Source: ZC4RG42 sp003242425 (GTDB lineage Bacteria; Pseudomonadota; Gammaproteobacteria; Burkholderiales; SG8-39). From it: a stretch of 64,000 bases of DNA. The DNA lies in contig CALCIE010000065.1 of NCBI GenBank assembly GCA_937907425.1, forward strand, positions 7,869 through 71,868, given 5' to 3'. Positions 8,137 through 16,311 of the stretch are shown here, one piece after another; within the stretch, counting starts at the first letter, position 1, and every line of letters begins with the position of its first letter. Under the pieces are notes generated by a model. It searched no databases and was not told the origin of the DNA. It saw only the letters and a list, made by a program, of their open reading frames with translations. The position numbers and the translations under genes were made by a program.

Positions 8137-9858
8137 CTATGCATTGAAGAACTCGTCCGCCACGCCGGGGTCGCCGCGTTTCACGCCCACCAGGCGCGGC
8201 TGGTTCAAAGGCCGCGGCTTGATGACTTTCTCGGCGCGCAGATAGCGTTCCACGACCTCCCAGACCGGCTCGCCTTGCGCGCCGGGTGCCACCGGCGCCC
8301 AGCCGGCGACCTTGTAGGTCTTGCCGGCCTCGATGGGCTTGCCGTTCAGACGCATGTCGCCGATGCGCTCGCCGAACTTCGCGTGCGGATTGCAGCTGTA
8401 CGTGAGCCCGCCCACGCGCACCATGTCCCCGCCCTGCTGGCGGTAGGGATCGGGGTTGAACAGGTTGTCGCACACGTCTTCCAGCACGGTCTTGATCATC
8501 TCGCCTTTCATCATCGTCACCGTGGTGTACGGATAGGTGATGGCGGTCTGATCCATGAGCCGCTCGCGGGTGATCGGCTGTCCCGGCAGCACGGTCGTCC
8601 CCCAGCGGAAGCCGGGCGAGAACGCGATCTCGGCGTCCTTCTCCTTCATCAGCGCGTCGAGGATGAGCTGGTCGAAGCTGCCGTTGAAGTTGCCGCGCCG
8701 GTAGAGCAGATCCTCGCTCACCGCAAGCACTTCCTCGAGCCTGGCTTTGTAAGGTGCGCGCACCTGTTCGATGTAGCGCTGCATCGCCTCATCCGCCGGC
8801 AGCAGATCGGCGAACACCGGCAGCAGACGGTAGCGGTAATCCGTGATACGGCCGTCTTTCACCTCCAGATCGAGCAGGCCGAGGAACTTGCCGTTCGAGC
8901 CGGCGTTGGTGACCAGCGTCCGCCCGCCGGCGTTTTTCACCACGACAGGCTGCGGCATGCCGTCGTGGGTGTGGCCGCCGAGAATGGCATCGATACCACG
9001 CACGCGGCCCGCCAGTTTGAGGTCCACGTCCATGCCGTTGTGCGAGAGCACGACCACGACCTGCGCACCCTTGGCGCGCGCCTCGTCCACATAGGCCTGC
9101 AGGCGCTCCTCCTGGATGCCGAACTGCCATTCCTCGACGTAGTAGCGCGGATTGGCGATGGGCGTGTAGGGGAAAGCCTGGCCGATGATCGCGACCTGCA
9201 CGCCGTTGATCTCGCGGATCACGTAGGGCTCGAACACCTCTTCGTCGAAATCGAAGGTGCGGATGTTCTGCGCGACGAAATCGACCTTGCCGGCGAAATC
9301 CTTCTGCACCACTTCCTTGACCCGCTCGGCGCCGTAGGTGAATTCCCAGTGGCCGGTCATCACATCCACGCCCAGGAGCTTGACGGCGTCGACCATATCC
9401 TGCCCCCGGGTCCACAGCGCCGTGGCCGAGCCCTGCCAGGTGTCGCCGCCGTCGAGCAGCAGCGCGCCGGGACGCGAGGCCTTGAGGCGTTTCACCAGCG
9501 TGGCGAGGTGCGCATAGCCGCCTACGCGGCCGTAGCGCTGCGCCGCCTCGACGAAATCGAGATAGGTGAAGGCGTGCGCTTCGCGCGTGCCGGGGGCGAT
9601 CCCGAAAGCCTTGAGCAGCGCTTCGCCGACGATATGCGGCGGCCGCCCCGCCGCCTCGGCGACGCCGATGTTGACGCTGGGTTCGCGGAAATAGACCGGC
9701 AACAGTTGCGCATGGGTATCGGTGATGTGAAGCAGGCTCACGTTGCCGAAGCGCGGCACGTCGTAGAACGCCGCGCCGTCGGTTTTCGCAAAGGCGTCGA
9801 GCTTGAAGCCGCACGCGGCCGCGGCGGCAAGCACGTGCAGGAATTCGCGTCGTTGCAT
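8137..9858 (-). CDS. soxB: Thiosulfohydrolase SoxB
   Basis: A 573-residue periplasmic SoxB. The N-terminus carries a twin-arginine signal (RREFLHV). The metallophosphoesterase half shows the di-metal motifs HITDTHAQ, DGGDTWQGS, GHWEFTYG and GGHTHDG. The 5'-nucleotidase-type C-terminal half follows (RRGNFNGSFDQLILDAL). SoxB hydrolyses the sulfate group from the sulfur-bound SoxYZ carrier in thiosulfate oxidation. Normally it sits with soxXYZA; none of these is in the window, so it stands alone beside an exporter gene. Length and motifs look intact, so it is probably functional with partners encoded elsewhere. Confidence 0.92.
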   Translation of the reverse strand: MQRREFLHVLAAAAACGFKLDAFAKTDGAAFYDVPRFGNVSLLHITDTHAQLLPVYFREPSVNIGVAEAAGRPPHIVGEALLKAFGIAPGTREAHAFTYLDFVEAAQRYGRVGGYAHLATLVKRLKASRPGALLLDGGDTWQGSATALWTRGQDMVDAVKLLGVDVMTGHWEFTYGAERVKEVVQKDFAGKVDFVAQNIRTFDFDEEVFEPYVIREINGVQVAIIGQAFPYTPIANPRYYVEEWQFGIQEERLQAYVDEARAKGAQVVVVLSHNGMDVDLKLAGRVRGIDAILGGHTHDGMPQPVVVKNAGGRTLVTNAGSNGKFLGLLDLEVKDGRITDYRYRLLPVFADLLPADEAMQRYIEQVRAPYKARLEEVLAVSEDLLYRRGNFNGSFDQLILDALMKEKDAEIAFSPGFRWGTTVLPGQPITRERLMDQTAITYPYTTVTMMKGEMIKTVLEDVCDNLFNPDPYRQQGGDMVRVGGLTYSCNPHAKFGERIGDMRLNGKPIEAGKTYKVAGWAPVAPGAQGEPVWEVVERYLRAEKVIKPRPLNQPRLVGVKRGDPGVADEFFNA

Positions 9859-9897
9859 AGGCGCACTCGATCAGTTGGAATCGCGGCCTCTACTCTA

Positions 9898-11088
9898 CTA
9901 CGCCGCGCCTGCCCGCATGCGTGTGGCGCGATAGCACGAGACGCTGAGCAGGAACGCGCCCGCCATGCCGGCCGCGAGCCTCAGGCCGCTGCCGAAGAAC
10001 AGCGGCGCGATGGCGGCAGTCGCGCCGAACACCGCCGTCTGCACGAAGGACAGCAGCGACGAGGCCAGCCCGCGCAAGGCGGGGAACAGATCCACGATGC
10101 GCAGCGTGAGACTCGGCATGAGGAGCGACAACCCGAAGTTGTAGAGCATGAGCGGCAGCACCATCCACGGCAAGGCCGGCGGCAGCAGCGCGTTGTAGAG
10201 CAGATTCGCCGCCACCGCCGCAGCCATGAACAGGTAGCCGTTGCGGATCATGCGCCCGGGCACGACGCGATGCGCGTTGCGCGAGGCCACCCATGCGCCG
10301 GTGATCATGCCCGTCACCATCGGCACGAACAGCCAGCCGAAAGCCGTCTCCGGCAGGCCGAGCAGCGTCATGACGAAATACGGCGCCGAAGCGATGTACA
10401 GACCGAAACCGGCAAAGCCGGTGCCGATCGCGAGCGCCATCAGCAGGAAACGCCCGCTGCGCAGCACGCGGCAGTAATTGCCGGCGATAGTGCGCAGATG
10501 CAGAGGCTGGCGCGCTTCCGGCGGCAGGGATTCGGGCAGTCCCAGATAGGACGACAGCCACAGCAGCAGCCCGAACGCGCTCAGAAAGGCGAACACCGAC
10601 GGCCAGTCGAACACGCGCTGCAGCCAGCCGCCGATGATCGGAGCGATCGCCGGCGCGAGGCCGAACACCATGGTGATCTGGGCCATGGCGCGTTGCGCGT
10701 CCGCGCCGGCGAGCAGGTCGCGCACGATGGCCCTTCCGATCACCACTCCCGCCCCGGCCGACATGCCCTGCAGCGCGCGGCAGACCAGCAGCCAATGCAG
10801 ATTGGGCGACCATACTGCCGCGAGCGAGGCGCCGATGTACACCGCGAGCGCGATCAGCACGATGCGCCTGCGGCCGAAGGTGTCGGACAAGGTGCCGTGG
10901 AACAGCATCATGGTCGAGAAAGCGAGCAGATAGACGCTCAGGGTCTGCTGGACCAGCACCTCGTCCACCCGCAGCGAAACCGCGATGGCGTGAAAAGACG
11001 GCAGATAGGTGTCGATGGAAAAAGGACCCAGCATCGCCAGGCCGGCGAGCAACAGGGTGAGACGGTGGGAGGCGACGTTGTTCTTCAT
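9898..11088 (-). CDS. Bcr/CflA family multidrug efflux MFS transporter
   Basis: A 396-residue major facilitator with 12 predicted membrane helices. It starts with the family pattern LAMLGPFSIDTYLPSF and contains the MFS motif A (GTLSDTFGRRR) between helices 2 and 3. The segment LVCRALQGMSAGAGVVIGRAIVRD is typical of drug:proton antiporters of the Bcr/CflA group. The likely role is proton-driven drug or metabolite export across the inner membrane; the substrate is unknown. It lies 39 bases upstream of soxB on the same strand, so the two could share a transcript. Confidence 0.85.
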   Translation of the reverse strand: MKNNVASHRLTLLLAGLAMLGPFSIDTYLPSFHAIAVSLRVDEVLVQQTLSVYLLAFSTMMLFHGTLSDTFGRRRIVLIALAVYIGASLAAVWSPNLHWLLVCRALQGMSAGAGVVIGRAIVRDLLAGADAQRAMAQITMVFGLAPAIAPIIGGWLQRVFDWPSVFAFLSAFGLLLWLSSYLGLPESLPPEARQPLHLRTIAGNYCRVLRSGRFLLMALAIGTGFAGFGLYIASAPYFVMTLLGLPETAFGWLFVPMVTGMITGAWVASRNAHRVVPGRMIRNGYLFMAAAVAANLLYNALLPPALPWMVLPLMLYNFGLSLLMPSLTLRIVDLFPALRGLASSLLSFVQTAVFGATAAIAPLFFGSGLRLAAGMAGAFLLSVSCYRATRMRAGAA

Positions 11089-11232
11089 CGGCTGTGCAGG
11101 CGTGTGCGTGGATGCCGGTGCGCCCTTCGGGAAAGATGGGATCGACGATACCGCGAAGCAGCCTGCCGCGCCGATTCTACGCCCCGGCGCCGTCCGCCGT
11201 CCTTGACGGCAGGTGTTGCTTACGAAGCCGCG

Positions 11233-11661
11233 CTAGGTTGCCGGGAGCATGCCGCGCACCCAGTGCACGATGCGGCCCGCGTCCATCGCGCCGGACTGAC
11301 GCGCGATTTCGCGGCCGTTGCGGAACAGGATGAGCGTGGGAATGGAACGGACGCCGTAGCGCGCGGCGATGTCGGGTGCCGCTTCGGTGTCCAGCTTGGC
11401 GAGCCGCACGAAGGGCTCCAGCTCGGGCGCAGCACGCTCGTAGTGCGGCGCCATCATCCTGCAAGGGCCGCACCACGCCGCCCAGAAATCGACCACCACC
11501 GGCAGGTCCGCGCCGACGTGGCGGTCGAAATGCGCCGCGTCGAGTGCCAGCGGCCTGCCCTCGAACAGGCGCCCCTTGCAGCGGCCGCAATGCGGCGCTT
11601 CCCGCAGCCGCTCCGGCGGCACGCGATTGGTGGTATGGCAATGCGGACAGACAACATGCAT
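11233..11661 (-). CDS. trxC: Thioredoxin 2 (TrxC)
   Basis: A 142-residue cytoplasmic thioredoxin of the TrxC type. The N-terminal zinc finger is made by CPHC (residues 5-8) and CGRC (about 26-29). The active site WCGPC follows in the thioredoxin fold, and the cis-Pro segment is RSIPTLILF. It reduces protein disulfides and is often part of oxidative-stress defence. It begins 4 bases after the stop of the diguanylate cyclase gene, so both probably form one operon. Nothing is odd about length or motifs. Confidence 0.92.
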   Translation of the reverse strand: MHVVCPHCHTTNRVPPERLREAPHCGRCKGRLFEGRPLALDAAHFDRHVGADLPVVVDFWAAWCGPCRMMAPHYERAAPELEPFVRLAKLDTEAAPDIAARYGVRSIPTLILFRNGREIARQSGAMDAGRIVHWVRGMLPAT

Positions 11662-11665
11662 CGTT

Positions 11666-12625
11666 TCAGGCCAGCATCACGCGACCGCGGCCCGCCTGCT
11701 TGGCGCCGTAGAGCGCGCGGTCGGCTTTCTCGATCAATTGTTGCGGCGTCGCCTCGCCGGCGAACTGCGCGATGCCGGCCGTACCGGTGACGGGCGGCAG
11801 TCCGCCCTCGCGGTCGTGCCGCATCGCCGCCAGATCGGCCAGGCAGCGGGAGATCGCCTCGCGCGCGTTCTCGCCGGTGGCACCGGGCAGGACCGCGCAG
11901 AATTCGTCGCCGCCCAGGCGACCGACGAGATCGTGCGCGCGCAGCGACAAGGTGAGGATGTCGGCGAAACGTTTCAACACCCTGTCGCCTGTGAGATGGC
12001 CGTGCCGGTCGTTGATTGCCTTGAAATGATCGAGGTCGAGCACGACGAAGGCGAGCGGTTCGTCCGAGCGCCGCGCACGCTCGAATTCCTCGGCGAGACG
12101 GCGCTCGATATAGCGCCGGTTGTAGACACCGGTGAGCGGATCGCGGGTGGCCTGCCGCTCAAGTTCGAATTCCAGATGCTTGTGCGAAGTGATGTCGGAG
12201 AAGGAGCACAGCACCGCCGCCACCTTGCCGCTATCCATGTCGAACACGGCGCGCGCATTGACGTTCAGCCAGCGCGTCACGCCGTCGGGGCCGCTTACCT
12301 GCATCTCGACGCCCGTGCGCGGTCGTCCGTCGAGCAGCGTTTCCGTGGCGGGATGGCGACCCGGCACACGGGCCTGAGAATCGGCGCCCCACAGCCAGCG
12401 TGCGATGGCTTCGGGTTCGCCCACCAGTCGCCGGGCTGCGCTGTTGAAGGTGCCGAGCTGGCCATGCTCGTCCAGGATGACCACGCCCTCTTCCATCGCT
12501 TCCACCAGCACGAAGTGGCGCTGTTCCATCCAGCGCAACGCCGCGCGGGCGCGGCCGAGCTCTTCCAACGCGATCTTCAACTCTTCGCGATAAGCCGGCT
12601 GGCTGTCCAGAGATTGCGTGCCCAT
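11666..12625 (-). CDS. PAS-GGDEF diguanylate cyclase
   Basis: A 319-residue soluble protein. An N-terminal coiled region is followed by a PAS domain (about residues 40-145; EAMEEGVVILDEHGQLGTFN) and a GGDEF domain (about 150-315). The active-site motif RLGGDEF is intact, and an RxxD product-inhibition site (RAHD) lies five residues before it, so an active, feedback-inhibited c-di-GMP synthase is predicted. There is no membrane segment, so the PAS domain would sense something in the cytoplasm. It forms an operon with trxC. With the MSHA genes upstream, c-di-GMP control of pili is possible but is inference. Confidence 0.9.
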   Translation of the reverse strand: MGTQSLDSQPAYREELKIALEELGRARAALRWMEQRHFVLVEAMEEGVVILDEHGQLGTFNSAARRLVGEPEAIARWLWGADSQARVPGRHPATETLLDGRPRTGVEMQVSGPDGVTRWLNVNARAVFDMDSGKVAAVLCSFSDITSHKHLEFELERQATRDPLTGVYNRRYIERRLAEEFERARRSDEPLAFVVLDLDHFKAINDRHGHLTGDRVLKRFADILTLSLRAHDLVGRLGGDEFCAVLPGATGENAREAISRCLADLAAMRHDREGGLPPVTGTAGIAQFAGEATPQQLIEKADRALYGAKQAGRGRVMLA

Positions 12626-12771
12626 GGAAAGACTCCTCCTTGTCGCGCTGGCGCTCGGTCAGGCAAGCACCGCGCCCGGCGACCGCCCATCGGCGGTATG
12701 GTGCGAGAGTTTCCGCCGAACGGTATTTCCCGCACACTGACCGGACGGCGGGTCGCGCCCGCCACGACACC

Positions 12772-13245
12772 ATGAACGACGCCGACCGCGAAATCAAACG
12801 CCGTCAGCTCGCCCGGCTCGCCTGGCTGCTGGACAACTCCATCAAGCTCCCAGGGCTGGATTTCCGCATCGGGCTGGACGCCCTCGTCGGCCTGATCCCT
12901 GGATTAGGGGATGCCATCGGGGTCGTCCTCTCCGGCTATATCCTCCGCGAGGCCTGGCAACTGGGCGTACCGCGCAGCACCCTGCTCCGCATGGCCTTGA
13001 ACGTACTGGTCGAAGGCGTGCTGGGCAGCGTGCCCCTGCTGGGCGATCTGTTCGACGCGGGCTGGAAAGCCAACCAGCGCAACGTGCGCCTGCTCGAAGC
13101 CCATCTCCACGATCCCGGACGGGCCGCACGCGCAAGCCGCGGCTTCCTGGCGCTGGTGCTGGGTGCGCTCGTGCTAACGGCGATCGGCGCCGCCCTCGCC
13201 CTTTACGGCTTAGTACGGAGCCTCATGGCGCTGGCGAGCGCCTGA
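12772..13245 (+). CDS. DUF4112 family membrane protein
   Basis: A 157-residue protein matching the DUF4112 pattern: LAWLLDNSIKLPGLDFRIGLDALVGLIPGLGD, then hydrophobic segments and SVPLLGDLFDAGWKANQRN. One or two weak membrane helices lie in the middle, and a clear one lies at the C-terminus (about residues 130-152). The function of the family is not known. It diverges from the diguanylate cyclase gene. The ATG was chosen because the conserved region begins about 10 residues later. Confidence 0.8.
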   Translation: MNDADREIKRRQLARLAWLLDNSIKLPGLDFRIGLDALVGLIPGLGDAIGVVLSGYILREAWQLGVPRSTLLRMALNVLVEGVLGSVPLLGDLFDAGWKANQRNVRLLEAHLHDPGRAARASRGFLALVLGALVLTAIGAALALYGLVRSLMALASA

Positions 13246-13512
13246 CTACCGCGCCGTGCCGGAGGAATCGCGCGCGGCGCCCGCCGGGAGATTGGCCGGC
13301 GGCGTGGGATCGAGCTGTTGCTGCGTCGGCACCTCGTCCCTGATGTTCGACTGCGCTTTGTTGCCCGCAGAATCGCCGGCCGCACCGGGCGGCGTCTGCT
13401 GGGGCGTACTGCCGATGCGGGTTTCCGGCTGCGGCGGTGCTGCCTCCTGCCCGCATGACGTCAGCCCGAGGCTGAGCAGCAGCACGGCGGAGACGCGGAT
13501 CGTCGGACTCAT
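13246..13512 (-). CDS. Small putative lipoprotein
   Basis: An 88-residue protein with a signal peptide and lipobox (SLGLTSC, Cys about residue 20). The mature part is short, rich in Gln, Pro and Thr, and has no recognisable domain. The ATG has AAGGAGC about 5 bases upstream, a good ribosome-binding site; longer frames upstream lack one and would bury the signal peptide. The stop abuts the stop of the DUF4112 gene (convergent). The function is unknown; an envelope-anchored disordered peptide is the most that can be said. Confidence 0.65.
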   Translation of the reverse strand: MSPTIRVSAVLLLSLGLTSCGQEAAPPQPETRIGSTPQQTPPGAAGDSAGNKAQSNIRDEVPTQQQLDPTPPANLPAGAARDSSGTAR

Positions 13513-13826
13513 AAAAAGCTCCTTGCTGGAGGCGGCGACGCCGCCCTCGGAAATGCGGTGCAACACGCGGTCCCGCCATGCCGCATGGCGCAACGGCGGC
13601 GGGGGAACTTCCACCGGCCGGCCGCGTCTCTCTAGAGGCTCGGTCGAGAACGTCGACGGCAATTGACCTGCATCACAAGCAGGTGATGACGAGCGCGCAA
13701 AATGGCACCCGGGCAAGTGCGCAGACGCTTTCCTTTTATGGCCGAATCGAATTTAATAATGCCTCACCGATCGCCCGGCCGCGTGCCTCCGCAGAGCGGC
13801 TTGGTGCCCACAGGAGTCAATTGAGC
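13513..13826. other. Intergenic region with nested inverted repeats
   Basis: No gene is seen in these 314 bases between the lipoprotein gene and the next + strand gene. It contains nested inverted repeats: ACCTGC (13666-13671) with GCAGGT (13679-13684), and CATCAC (13671-13676) with GTGATG (13683-13688). This looks like a protein-binding site or small hairpin. An AT-rich stretch with TTTAATAAT near 13753 is a possible -10 region for the + strand gene. Confidence 0.35.
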
Positions 13827-14078
13827 ATGGCTATCACGAATCCAGGCTGGACCGACGAAGCGGACGAACTCTTCGATCTCGAACACCTGGCAAGCAACCG
13901 CGTCGATGAGGAAACCGGGATGATCCTCGGTCACCCGGCGGTGTACCGGCAGTTGCTCTCGGTGGACGAGAAGCTGTACCAGCCCGTGGATACACTCGAA
14001 GCGACGGCCTACGAGAATCTGTCGCTCGCAGAAGTGCTGGACGACACCGATTCCGGTGTAGATCGCTGGGATTACTGA
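13827..14078 (+). CDS. Hypothetical small acidic protein
   Basis: An 83-residue acidic protein (MAITNPGWTDEADELFDLEH) without signal, membrane segment or a family I recognise. The ATG is supported by CAGGAG about 11 bases upstream. Composition is strongly Asp/Glu-rich and it ends GVDRWDY. It could be a small adaptor or anti-sigma-like peptide, but nothing in the sequence decides this. It stands alone, 134 bases before the phosphatase gene on the same strand. Confidence 0.55.
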   Translation: MAITNPGWTDEADELFDLEHLASNRVDEETGMILGHPAVYRQLLSVDEKLYQPVDTLEATAYENLSLAEVLDDTDSGVDRWDY

Positions 14079-14212
14079 GCGCTTTCCCCGCAACAACCGT
14101 CCGGCGACGATCGCCGCCGGAGCGTTACATCATTCCCATGTCGGGTTAGACTTGGGCCGCGTCCCGACCACGCGCTGCCGCAACGGTCGGCGCGTACCTG
14201 GAAAAACATCCC

Positions 14213-14983
14213 ATGGCGGAACAAAAATGGCCGGACATCCTCTGGCTGGTCCGACACGGCCAGAGCGCGGGTAACGTCGCACGCGACGCCGCAGAAGCGG
14301 CCGACCGGCCTCTCATAGACATCGCCGAGCGCGACATGGATGTCCCGCTCTCCGAGCTCGGCCGCCGCCAGGCCGCCGCGCTCGGCCGCTGGTTCGGCCA
14401 GATGCCGCCCGAGAAACAACCCACCGTGGTGCTCTGCTCGCCCTACGTGCGGGCACGCCAGACCGCACAATACATCCTCGAGGCGGCCGGCATCGGTCCC
14501 AACGACCTCATCTTCCACGTCGACGAGCGGCTGCGCGAGAAGGAATTCGGCATCATGGACCGGCTCACGCTCTCGGGCATCAAACTGAAGTACCCGGAGC
14601 TCTACGAGCAGCGCATGCATGTCGGCAAGTTCTATTTCCGTCCGCCGGGCGGCGAGAGCTGGTGCGACGTCATCCTGCGCCTGCGCAGCGTGCTCGACAC
14701 GCTGACGCGCGGCTACCGCGGCGAGCGGGTGCTGATCATCGCGCACCAGGTCATCGTCACCTGCTTCCGCTACCTGTTCGAGCGCATGGACGAGCAGCGC
14801 GTGCTCGAAATCGACCGCAACAGCGACGTGCCGAACTGCGGCGTGACCTCCTACGAGTTCGATCCCCACGTCGGCCGCAAGGGCAAGCTCGTGCCCAAGC
14901 TGATCAACTTCGTCGTGCCCTTGCAGGAAGCGGGCGCCACAGTCACCACCGAACGCGACATTCCCGCCGCGCCCAAGTCCTGA
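14213..14983 (+). CDS. Histidine phosphatase family protein
   Basis: A 256-residue phosphoglycerate-mutase-like phosphatase. The catalytic LVRHGQSAGN motif is near the N-terminus (about residues 12-21), followed by the branch motif SELGRRQAAALG, the SPYVRARQTA motif, and the second catalytic His in LIIAHQVI. It is probably a soluble phosphatase acting on a small phosphorylated metabolite; the true substrate cannot be told. The next gene (ndh) begins 53 bases downstream on the same strand. Confidence 0.85.
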   Translation: MAEQKWPDILWLVRHGQSAGNVARDAAEAADRPLIDIAERDMDVPLSELGRRQAAALGRWFGQMPPEKQPTVVLCSPYVRARQTAQYILEAAGIGPNDLIFHVDERLREKEFGIMDRLTLSGIKLKYPELYEQRMHVGKFYFRPPGGESWCDVILRLRSVLDTLTRGYRGERVLIIAHQVIVTCFRYLFERMDEQRVLEIDRNSDVPNCGVTSYEFDPHVGRKGKLVPKLINFVVPLQEAGATVTTERDIPAAPKS

Positions 14984-15036
14984 ACGGGCCGGGTGATTGC
15001 AGCGGGCGGAAGGTCTCCGTCCTTTCCCCTCGCTCG

Positions 15037-16308
15037 ATGAGCGCATCCTGCATTCCCCACGTCGTCATCGTGGGCGGCGGTTTCGCCGGCCTGTGGGCCG
15101 CACGCGAGCTCGCCACGACCACGGCCCGCGTCACGCTCGTCGACCGCCGTAATCACCACCTCTTCCAGCCCCTGCTCTACCAGGTTGCGACGGCAGGTCT
15201 TTCGGCGCCGGCCATCGCCACACCGCTGCGTCATCTCTTCCAGCGCCAGACCAACATCACCGTCGTGCTCGGCGACGTCGAAGCGGTTGAAGCCGCGAAC
15301 CGGCGATTGCGCTTCCGCGATGGACGCACCATGCAGTTCGACTACCTGGTGCTCGCCACCGGCGCCACGCACGCCTATTTCGGTCACGAGGACTGGGCGC
15401 AGGTCGCGCCGGGATTGAAAACGCTGGAAGACGCGCTCGGTATCCGCCGTCGCCTGCTGCTCGCTTTCGAGCGCGCCGAAGCCGAGGCCGATCCCGAACG
15501 CAGACGCGAATGGCTAAGCTTCGTGATTGTCGGCGGCGGACCGACGGGCGTGGAACTCGCCGGCACGCTGGCCGAAATCGCCCGCCACACTTTGCGCTAC
15601 GACTTCCGTCGCATCGATCCCGCCAGCGCGCGTGTGCGCCTGGTGGAAGCCGGTCCCCGCGTGCTCGGCTCGTTCCCCGAAGCGCTGTCGCGCAAGGCCG
15701 AAGCGCAGTTGCACAAACTGGGCGTGGAAGTGCTGACCGGCGCGCCGGTGGCGGCGATCGATCGCGAAGGCGTGCAGATCGGGAAACGTTACATCCGCGC
15801 CCGCACCGTACTGTGGGCCGCGGGCGTGGCGGCCTCGCCGCTCGCGCGCACCCTTGGCGTGCCGCTCGACAAGGCGGGACGCGTGATCGTAGGCGGCGAT
15901 CTGCGCGTGCCCGCCCATCCGCGCATCTTCGTCGCCGGCGATCTCGCCGCCCTCGAGCAGGACGGCAAGCCGGTGCCGGGGCTTGCGCCCGCAGCCAAAC
16001 AGATGGGCATCTATGCGGGCCGGGCCATCAAAGCCGAGCTCAAGGGTATGCGCATCGGGCCGTTCCGCTACCGCCATGCCGGTTCGCTCGCCACCATCGG
16101 CCGCAAGGCCGCGGTCGCCGATCTCGGCCGGTTCAAGCTGTCCGGACTGCCGGCGTGGTGGTTCTGGCTGCTGGTGCACATCTACTTCCTGATCGGTTTC
16201 CGCAACCGGTTGATGGTGCTCGCCGACTGGGCTTGGTCGTATTGGACTTACCAGCGCTCTGCCCGCATCATTTTCGAACTGCCGGACGACACCCGTCCCT
16301 TCGAATAG
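15037..16308 (+). CDS. ndh: Type II NADH dehydrogenase (NDH-2)
   Basis: A 423-residue pyridine nucleotide-disulfide oxidoreductase. The FAD site is VVIVGGGFAGLWAAREL at the N-terminus, the NADH site is FVIVGGGPTGVELAG near residue 165, and the second FAD motif is IFVAGDLAALEQDG. The C-terminal part (about 360-415) is amphipathic and hydrophobic (WWFWLLVHIYFLIGFRNR), as in membrane-bound NDH-2. It passes electrons from NADH to quinone without proton pumping. The ATG at 15037 precedes the FAD motif by 8 residues. The symporter gene begins 3 bases after the stop, so they are likely co-transcribed. Confidence 0.9.
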   Translation: MSASCIPHVVIVGGGFAGLWAARELATTTARVTLVDRRNHHLFQPLLYQVATAGLSAPAIATPLRHLFQRQTNITVVLGDVEAVEAANRRLRFRDGRTMQFDYLVLATGATHAYFGHEDWAQVAPGLKTLEDALGIRRRLLLAFERAEAEADPERRREWLSFVIVGGGPTGVELAGTLAEIARHTLRYDFRRIDPASARVRLVEAGPRVLGSFPEALSRKAEAQLHKLGVEVLTGAPVAAIDREGVQIGKRYIRARTVLWAAGVAASPLARTLGVPLDKAGRVIVGGDLRVPAHPRIFVAGDLAALEQDGKPVPGLAPAAKQMGIYAGRAIKAELKGMRIGPFRYRHAGSLATIGRKAAVADLGRFKLSGLPAWWFWLLVHIYFLIGFRNRLMVLADWAWSYWTYQRSARIIFELPDDTRPFE

Positions 16309-16311
16309 GGC

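Noticed and set aside
7531..11790. A 1419-codon open frame on the + strand opposite soxB, the MFS gene and trxC
   Set aside because: GC-rich DNA leaves long open frames on the wrong strand. The minus strand carries clear protein families over most of this interval, and the + frame shows no recognisable domain and a composition rich in Arg, His and Ala.
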